Below, in pieces: positions 56,930 through 64,000 of a stretch of DNA of 64,000 nt. Position 1 is the stretch's first letter. Each line of letters opens with the position of its first letter. The notes below the pieces were generated by a model. The model did no database searches. It saw only the letters and a program-made list of their open reading frames with translations, and had not been told where the DNA came from. Both the position numbers and the translations under genes were made by a program. This DNA is from Xylona heveae TC161 (taxonomy: Eukaryota; Ascomycota; Xylonomycetes; Xylonales; Xylonaceae), in assembly GCF_001619985.1 (NCBI RefSeq), contig NW_017264207.1, positions 315,294-379,293 on the forward strand, in the 5' to 3' direction.

Positions 56930-58744
56930 GGCTGGTCGTTGTCGATGACGTCGCAGAGAGCCAAGGCAAGAGCAGGATGCGATGATGTATTAGGGCACGA
57001 TGATGTAGGGGTGCTGATCGCAGGCGAGCGTAGACTTCAAAAAGGGCCCTCTCTCGCGTGCGACGACCAGTGTATCCCGCACCTCGAGTCCCTACCGAAA
57101 AAATTCCTGTCCACTACAATATTGGCGGTCAAGCGCCAGGCGATAATCGTGCAAAGTTAATTGCAAAGCAGAAGAGAAAAGGGAAAAAGAGCGAATCCTT
57201 TTTCCCTCGTTTCGCTCACGCTGGCTTGCTTTTGCTGGCTGGCTCTTCGGTCGCGAAAAGAAGGGCCTTAATTTTCCCTCCCTTTCTCAGTCCTCGCGGC
57301 ACTAACGGGGCCAGAGGGCAAGCGGTGGCAAAATGGGTCAAAAGGAATGAATAATGCACCAGATCTTCCCACTCGACTCGATTAGGAGTGATCGTCGGAG
57401 AATGATGGCTGGACTTGGTTTAGATGGGCCTCAGGATGTTTAGAATTCAGACGCTCTCGCAGCGTTGAAAGGCGCGTCGTGGTTTGGGACGAAAATGTGT
57501 TGGTGACGTAGCCTCAAAATGTGCGGTAATTGTCGATAGGGGGGGGGGAAATGCGCCCACCCACGGTCGCAATCTCGACGGGGGAACCTTTTTTCACCCA
57601 CACCCCAAGTAGAAAAAAAAAGGTCCTCTGAGAGCAGTAAAGACTCTGGAATAACCCTGAAGACAAGGCTCCAGGAAGTACCAGGTTCAGAGAGAGAGAG
57701 AGAACTAATCTAGAAGGCGATAAGGGCTGCCGGCTGACGGGTGCCCTTGGCTGAATGCGATGATGTGGAAATAATGGCGGTTTGAACAGAGTCAGGATCT
57801 CAAAGAGTTGGGAAAAACGTCAGCGTGCGTCATGAGGCCGCCATTTGAATTTCTCTCGCCAAACCCGCCACGCTTGTCCCTCACGTGACTCTATCGCTTA
57901 CCAATCTCTCTTCCGACAGAGCGAGGTCCTTGTACGTACTTTTTTCCCCGGTCAAGGTGTCATGTCCCTGCTCTTTCCGAAGTCATCGAAATCCTTTCAT
58001 CCCTTTTTCTTGCATCAACCCATGTCTTTCTGTCGACATCCCGTCGTGTCCCGTTAGGGAAGCTGCACCCGATCACACGATACAAAGGTCTCGCTTCACC
58101 CTGCCGTTTGATTCAATTGATGTTGTTTTGCACCGTCGTCCCTTCCTCGTTTTTTATAGAATTCACTCTCCCTCTTCTGGCGTATAGTGGACTGCTTGCT
58201 CTAGACCGGGGTCTTCTCAATTGCAAGAAGTCTTGTGTAGACAAAAAGGTGGCTTGCTCGAAATTCAACATCATTGCTTACTTGTCAAACAACCATTTCA
58301 GACGTGAAACTGAATAAACAGTCCACAACAAAGAAATTTGATCTGTCAGCTTTCACGCATTGACTCAAAAGCACCCGACAATGCTTCTGTACATGAGCAC
58401 AAAATTCAGCAGCTGGTCAATTTCGATCAGTGATTCATAAAATTCATGGACAGTCTAGAGGCGTCGAATTGAATATCGTTCACATTTCTTTGTCAACTGC
58501 TGTTGTTTTGCTGACTAGCTGAATCATGTATCATCCAAATCCCAACCTTCCGATTCGTGCTATTTCTGATGGTATACTGCAATATCTGGCCGTTATGCTC
58601 CTCCTGCATAAAGAGGTATATGTTTTGGGCTGATATCTCACAAATTGCAGTATTTGTGAGGCAACAGCCTTATAACCCCGCGATGTCGTCCATGGGCTCT
58701 CTTTGCCGACGAAGTATATTGTTTCGCTCTACAACGCCAATCAT
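56930..58744. other. atfA promoter region and hydroxyisourate hydrolase 3' end
   Basis: About 1.8 kb. It holds CRE-like sites, a G run near 57541, and a CACGTG box at 57892. No coding exon is supported. Confidence 0.45.
56946..57822. promoter_or_regulatory. Scattered CRE-like TGACGT sites upstream of atfA
   Basis: TGACGTCG at 56946-56953 (7 of 8 bases of the CRE, 17 bp before the start codon), TGACGTAG at 57504-57511, and an inverted ACGTCA at 57817-57822. ATF/CREB factors bind TGACGTCA, so self-regulation by AtfA is possible (inference). Confidence 0.45.
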
Positions 58745-59379
58745 TCAGCTGCCCCGATATGTCGTGTAACTCCACTGGTGGCGCTCTTTGCGTCAGCAAC
58801 AATTCTCTCCCAGACAACAAACGTACTGATATGAAGTAAAAGGGATTGAACACTCACAGGTCCCAGCAACAACGGCACATGGTAGTGCTCCTTTTGGTTC
58901 GTTGTAAAGAAGCGGATCTCAACCTCGGGGAAGAAAGTATTGCCCTCTCCAAAGTATGAGCCCGTGTCGAACTTGAGCGACCATGTCAAGCGCGCGCCTT
59001 CATGCTCATGCGCATTGTGGAAGATCTCTCGAAGCGAGGGTCCAGCTTCGCCGGTCCAAACAGTCACCCGTCCATCACTGTTGGTTAACCCCGTGAACGG
59101 AGCACTTGGTCCATAGGGTTGCAGCAGCGTCAAAGTGACGGCGATGGACGCCGCAGGGCGACCCTTGATTGTGTCCAGGACGTGGCAGGTGATCGGAGGT
59201 TTCTCTTGGGCAGCCATTGTCTGACTTATGGTCTGAGGAGAGTGAAAAGATGGAGGTGAAGAAGAGGGTTCGAGGTGTGCCGCAATGGCCGAAACACGCT
59301 GTTGCACAACCTTGGCGTGCCCTGAAGCAGTTGAGTCTCGCTGATTTGGGACAGACACAACCGGGTTCGGAGAGGACAT
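58745..59379 (-). CDS. 5-hydroxyisourate hydrolase (transthyretin-like) with PTS2
   Basis: Second step of urate breakdown: hydrolyses 5-hydroxyisourate to OHCU after urate oxidase. Exons 59379-58858 and 58774-58745 (83-nt intron) give 183 aa. The core starts at Met 55 (MAAQEKPPITCHVLDTIKGR) with the catalytic His in ITCHVLD, then WSLKFDTGSYF, HYHVPLLLGP and, from the 30-nt last exon, WSYTTYRGS, the invariant family C-terminus. The N-terminal extension carries RVSAIAAHL at 28-36, an exact PTS2 peroxisomal signal (R-V-x5-H-L). The inner Met at 59217 could give a form without it. Without the last splice the YTTYRGS end would be lost. Confidence 0.92.
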
Positions 59380-60102
59380 AGAGCACACAAATGCTCTAAT
59401 TAGGAAAAGAAACGTACGGGCGGTCGCAGAGATGTGTCAAATATATACGGTGAGTTTCTGAATGGCCAATTCCCCTAGCGTATGAAATGAAGAAATGTTT
59501 CATACAATTGAAGCAAAATGCTCTAGTAGATGTCCGTGGCGGGGGAATTAAATAATCCTATCGATAAACATCGGTTTGGACCCTCATCGGACGTTGCCGA
59601 ACGCCGCTGATACACGCGATACTGAACCCGGAACAGTGTTGACCTATACCTATACCATATTATGTTACTGTCCGGCCAGAATGCCAAGATTTCAGCAAGC
59701 TGCTTTGAAAATACGGTCATCAGTGTACAGTATTGTGTTCGAAAGACAATTTTGCATCTAAATCGGGCATATCAGCATATTCGGGAGCTTTTGAGAGGAT
59801 CAATGTATCCAACGCAGTGTATATATCACTCTGATAAGTTGCCGGCGGTCAGCGATCTGAGTAATTACACTTGACATTCGGGAAAGCTCCCACGCTAAGC
59901 CCCGCAAAGCTTTAGAGAGTTTGCCATGACGCGCCCAAACGAAGCTTCCAGGCGAAATCAATAATTCCACGATCCTCAATCCCATAGCGATCCGCCACTA
60001 CCATTACCCTTCGAACAACAACGCGGCATCCTATTCTCTCTTGCACAATATCTCTTCGCTTGTTCGCGTGTATAAAGAGAGAATAAAGCACGTGTCTTTA
60101 AG
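59380..60102. other. Divergent region of the hydroxyisourate hydrolase and GET3
   Basis: About 0.72 kb between divergent start codons. Short open frames look random; no RNA gene or repeat is seen. Confidence 0.4.
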
Positions 60103-61341
60103 ATGTCTTCGACCGCAATGATCAACGGTGACGACGACCTCATGGAGCCTACCCTCCAGTCGATCCTGGACCAAAAGACATTACGATGGATCTTTGTCGG
60201 CGGCAAAGGAGGTGTTGGCAAGACGACTACGTCCTGTGCTTTGGCTATTCAGCTTGCCAAAGCCCGCAAGTCTGTCTTGCTCATCTCGACGGACCCGGCG
60301 CACAATCTGAGCGATGCCTTCAACCAAAAGTTTGGGAAAGATGCGCGACTCATCGAAGGCTTCACCAACCTCAGCGCCATGGAGATCGACCCGAACGGAA
60401 GCATTCAGGACGTCCTCGCTGCCGGAGGCGAAGGCGTCGATGAAGCCATGGCCGGAATGGGCGGCATGGGAAACATGATGCAGGATCTAGCTTTTAGCGT
60501 ACGTTTCTTTCCCCTTCCCTTGCGCTCCCACTTTACTTTTAAGCTATTTGGCAACATCTCTTCTAACACGTTTCTCCGTCGTTGAATCTATAGATTCCTG
60601 GTGTCGATGAAGCCATGTCGTTTGCAGAAGTCCTCAAACAAGTCAAGTCCATGTCCTACGAAGTCATCATTTTCGATACTGCTCCCACGGGCCACACCCT
60701 GCGCTTCCTCCAGTTCCCTACTGTTCTCGAAAAGGCACTTGCCAAGCTCTCCCAGCTTTCCCAGCAATTCGGTCCCATGCTCAACTCCATCATTGGCGCT
60801 CGCGGCGGACTTCCTAACGGTCAGAATCTCGACGAGATGCTGTCAAAGATGGAATCTCTGCGCGAAACCATTAGTGAAGTCAACACCCAATTCAAAGACG
60901 CAGACCTGACCACTTTTGTCTGCATCTGTATACCCGAGTTTTTGAGCTTGTACGAGACGGAGCGCATGATTCAGGAGCTCTCGAATTACGAGATCGATAC
61001 CCACTCCATTGTCGTCAATCAGCTGTTGTTCCCCAAGGCAGGATCAGATTGCCAGCAGTGCAATGCAAGAAGAAAGATGCAGAAGAAATATCTCGACCAG
61101 ATTGAAGAGCTATATGAGGATTTTAATGTCGTTAGAATGCCCCTGCTAGTGGAGGAAGTGCGAGGAAAGGAGAAATTAGAAAAGTGAGTTACACCACCTG
61201 ATCTGTTCCCAAACTTTTCCAGCATTCCCCCCTCATCGTCAGATGCTGCGAGATGCAGCAACGATTTGTTTCGCCGATGACGCTGACTCCCGAAACAGGT
61301 TCAGTGAAATGCTCGTCCAAACGTACCAGCCTCCGCAGTAA
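60103..61341 (+). CDS. GET3: Tail-anchored protein targeting ATPase Get3
   Basis: Cytosolic ATPase that carries tail-anchored proteins to the ER Get1/Get2 receptor (ArsA family). Exons 60103-60498, 60594-61183 and 61299-61341 give 342 aa. The deviant Walker A is [15 protein letters not shown] (about 31-45). [19 protein letters not shown] is switch I, and [15 protein letters not shown] is switch II. The zinc CxxC of the dimer interface is C285/C288 in SDCQQC. The client-binding helical region contains the Met/Gly-rich [15 protein letters not shown]. The last exon is 43 nt and ends [12 protein letters not shown]. All phases close. Length and motifs match yeast Get3 (354 aa). Confidence 0.97.
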
Positions 61342-61873
61342 GAACATAGAGTGTCTTTTTCTGTAGCAATATATCAAACAGCTAGTTCAGTTTAACTTAA
61401 TCTATTCAAGACTTCTTATATGAAGATTTCAAACGGCCACTAGAGCTGCAATATCGTGATATTTTCACAGCTGTTCGCGCCACACTTTCATTTTCATCTT
61501 AGTATACGTGCAGCAGTTGTGGCGCGTTTCGGGCCGTTAAGTGGCTCTGCCCGGCTCCAGTAAACCATACTTGCCAAGGTCCCGAATGGAACCACCATTG
61601 GCGGAAACCTTCAGACGGGATGAAAATAGGCAACTGTCAAATCAAAGTCACAGGAAAGAAAAAGTCAAATACCGCGCCATCGTTTCCAAAGTCAATACGG
61701 TACAGTACGGTAGCGTTTATACATGGTCCCTGCGCTTTTCTAAAGGAGTTATCAATTGCAGCTTACGAATTATGTGGGAAATGTATTGGTATTAATTGAA
61801 CAAATAAATTGCACGAGCTTGAGAGTCCCATATCAAGACGAGGCACAATAGAGCAGCCCGATTTATTTACTAA
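61342..61873. other. Convergent spacer of GET3 and the CDK10-like gene
   Basis: About 0.53 kb, AT-rich toward the ends; nothing is supported. Confidence 0.4.
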
Positions 61874-63539
61874 TCATCGCGCTCGGTGACGCTTCGTTGG
61901 TCGTCTGACTTGACTTCCTTCGTCAAAGTCAAAAACATATCCGGAATTTCCTTCTAAAGGCTTTGAATTCTCCTGTGGCTCTGGTTTGCCGGCATGTTTC
62001 GCTCCAAGCCATTCGTTTCGTGCCTCGCTGGACTTATGCACGTTGCGCAGCTCAGGAAAAGTTGGCAGGAGTTCCTTGGTGACCTCCCGAGGGCTCTCTT
62101 TCCACCATTTCTGCGCATCGGTGGCAAACCGGCTTCTGCCTCTTCCTAAGGCTTCAGTGGCGGTATATCGGGCGCCAGGGTCCCATTCTAGAAATCCGCT
62201 GAGGTAGCGTACTGTCTCCCGAGATGTCTCGTGAAGGAATCTCCGCTCCAGATTGCTGACTCGGCCTTGAGGCATAGTCGTGCTTCTCCAGCTGATTAAT
62301 TGCGGGCATCCCATTTCTGAGAAGGCGGATAGATCTTCTGGAGAAGGAGTGCCGAGCAGCTTCACAATTAATGTGAGTTGCTCAATCTCGCTCTCGCCTG
62401 GCAGACAAGGTGCGCTCAATAATAGCTCTGCTAGGATAAGTCCGGCTGACCATAGGTCTACGGCAGGAGTGTAACGCTTCGTGCCAAGGAGCAGCTCGGG
62501 TGACCGGTACCAGATTGTTACTACTCCTGGCGTGAGTGGGCGCGGAGAGTACTCGCGAGCCATGCCAAAGTCGGCTGTCTCTTATTAGTCGAAGATTTGA
62601 AGATTGAGTGTTTTTCATGCCTCACCTAGTTTCAGAGTGCCTTTTGAGGTGAGTAGGATATTCTGCATCTTGACATCCCTGATAGAGGTAAGGTGAGATC
62701 AACGGGAGTGAAGTGAGCGGAAACCCCTACCGATGTATAATGTCGTTTCTGTGAAGATATTCTATGCCTTCCAGAACCTGCCTGAACAGGCATTTGACTG
62801 TATGTTTCATGTCAAAAGGAATCCAAGAAATTATCGAGCTGTGATAAAAGAAAATTTACCTTGGCCCATTGTGAACTTTACTTTTTGCTCATCAAGTAGT
62901 ACAGCCATGTCCTAATCTCGGGGAAACTGGCAAAACCTCCACCTCAAGGCAGAGGATGGATCAGCCAGCGAGGTAGGTGGAAGACATTCTCAAGTGTAGC
63001 TTCGGGCTTTCACCCTCCGCATGGGTAACCAACCTGTTCGGCGTATTCCATAACCATATAAATATCCTCCAACGATTCCAGGCCGACTGCGACGTCCAGC
63101 ACATTGACAATATTTTGGTGTCTCAGCGATCGCAATATGGATATTTCGCGAAGTGCGGTGATTGGAATGCCATTTTGCCGCTCTTCGGGAAGGATGCGAA
63201 CTTGCTTGAGAGCAACTATGTCTGAAGTCTTTTTGTGACGAGCTCGAAAAACGACGCCATATGCTTGAAGTGGAAGATTTAGCACAGCATACTGGAAAAC
63301 AGGGCGGGGCATTATTTGGAATAATACTTACTGCCTTCACCGAGCCTGTTGAGCTTTTCGAAATCAGAGATAGTTGCACATCGCCCTGCAAACACGCGTA
63401 AGTGAGCGAAGCAAAAAGTAAACATGGAAGTTTTAAAGGCGGCCGAACCTGAAAAGCTAGATGCGCGACCGAGGTCTAATGTTTGACCTGTCACCGAAGT
63501 CCAGGCAGGAATTTGAGGTTGCATAGAATCTTTGCTCAT
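61874..63539 (-). CDS. CDK10: Cyclin-dependent kinase, CDK10/Ppk23-like
   Basis: Serine/threonine kinase of the CDK10/CDK11 branch. Seven exons: 63539-63449, 63385-63332, 63263-63034, 62911-62860, 62797-62731, 62678-62626 and 62574-61874, giving 415 aa. Joined motifs are GRCATISDFEKLNRLGEGTY then GVVFRARH (Gly loop), VALKQVRI (catalytic Lys), NGIPITALREI (the PSTAIRE position, here PITALRE, between CDK10 PISSLRE and CDK11 PITSLRE), HRDVKMQNILL, DFGMAREY and TIWYRSPELLLG. GRCxxxxxFEKLNR before the loop and the C-terminal LLPTFPELRN favour CDK10. A long basic C-terminus ends RRPTKRHRAR. Introns are short but dense, and each restores a kinase motif. Confidence 0.92.
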
Positions 63540-64000
63540 GATGTCGGGTCATGTTTTGCAGCGGGTGCTTAATTAAGGTTTGGCTTGATGCTGTTGCATT
63601 TCGGCGAGGTATTCGCTCGGCAACGCCTCCAGCTGTGGCTGAATTGGCATGGTTCTACTGGTCCTTTGGTTATACTTGCAGCAATGGGCCGAATAACAAA
63701 GCCAATCGCACAGAAATCCCTGAAGGTCTACGTCACACTAACTGTTGCTTTTCTTTGAATTTAATATCTTGTACGTTTTGAATTTTATTAAATATCGTCT
63801 GCTCCAGCTCATTAGTTAACCAGTGGAAGCTGGTACCATTACCAGTGTAGAGCTGTTTACCAATGCAATTGAGGGGAACATTCTTATCAACGTTCCACAG
63901 TGTCAGTTCATGCAATTTTGGGGCACAGGCGTCCATTGGAGCCTGGGTGGGAAGATTTACTCTGGCTATCTATTATTTTTCTCGTATATCTGAGCTGTAG
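63540..64000. other. Upstream region of the CDK10-like gene, window edge
   Basis: 461 bp to the window edge. A minus-strand open frame at 63733-63936 has no family resemblance. The next gene beyond the edge cannot be judged. Confidence 0.35.

Noticed and set aside
63733-63936. A 67-codon minus-strand frame near the window edge
   Set aside because: It reads somewhat like protein, but has no family match and no splice partner in the window, and lies in the CDK10-like promoter.
1-64000. Secondary-metabolite cluster, virus-like or transposon insertion, or defence system
   Set aside because: No polyketide or peptide synthase, transposase, reverse transcriptase or NLR-type gene is seen; gene content is housekeeping throughout.

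Overview
The window looks like nuclear DNA of a filamentous ascomycete (Pezizomycotina), probably a eurotiomycete. The evidence is a class III chitin synthase of the chsB/chs-1 type, an AtfA-type bZIP factor with the filamentous-fungal N-terminal half, and short introns (about 50-120 nt) with GT..AG ends. Pyrimidine-rich leaders and typical ascomycete housekeeping proteins agree with this. I see no bacterial operons, no CRISPR array, no intact mobile element and no secondary-metabolite cluster. I modelled 24 protein genes. For every spliced gene the exon phases close to a whole number of codons and the joined protein matches family motifs, except for two genes I could not identify.

Layout. 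0.5-10 kb: class III chitin synthase and a BUD2-type RasGAP (both +). 10-11.7 kb: AT-rich, repeat-laden convergent spacer. 11.7-15.2 kb: Dug1-type Cys-Gly dipeptidase and mitochondrial ribosomal protein mL58 (both -). 16.9-18.1 kb: Ser/Pro-rich disordered protein (+). 19.2-28.1 kb: five minus-strand genes in a row, namely serine racemase, ILV5, UBC12, CPR6 (Cyp40) and DTD1. 28.7-34.3 kb: NOT3/5 and a PPR protein with a KH-like segment (both +). 35.8-39.4 kb: an unrecognised 185-aa protein and proteasome subunit alpha-1 (both -). 39.8-42.7 kb: WKF-domain protein and a small Cys-rich protein (both +). 43.0-50.1 kb: gamma-tubulin complex GCP3, replication-licensing factor CDT1 and a small membrane-anchored protein (all -). 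51.2-53.0 kb: dysferlin-domain protein (+). 54.9-59.4 kb: AtfA and 5-hydroxyisourate hydrolase (both -). 60.1-61.3 kb: GET3 (+). 61.9-63.5 kb: CDK10-like kinase (-).

The genes do not form one pathway. They cover cell wall and polarity, amino-acid and glutathione metabolism, ubiquitin/NEDD8/proteasome, chaperones, translation quality control, mRNA turnover, cell cycle and microtubules, stress transcription, urate breakdown and tail-anchored protein insertion. Several promoters carry sites that fit the gene beside them: a heat-shock element before CPR6, a Gcn4/CpcA site before ILV5, an MluI cell-cycle box before CDT1, and CRE-like sites before atfA.

I did not find a convincing undescribed system. 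The most interesting points are a peroxisomal PTS2 signal on an upstream-start form of the hydroxyisourate hydrolase, the KH-like plus PPR architecture, paired donor sites in DTD1, an RE/RD-rich tail on GCP3, and two conserved-looking genes of unknown role.
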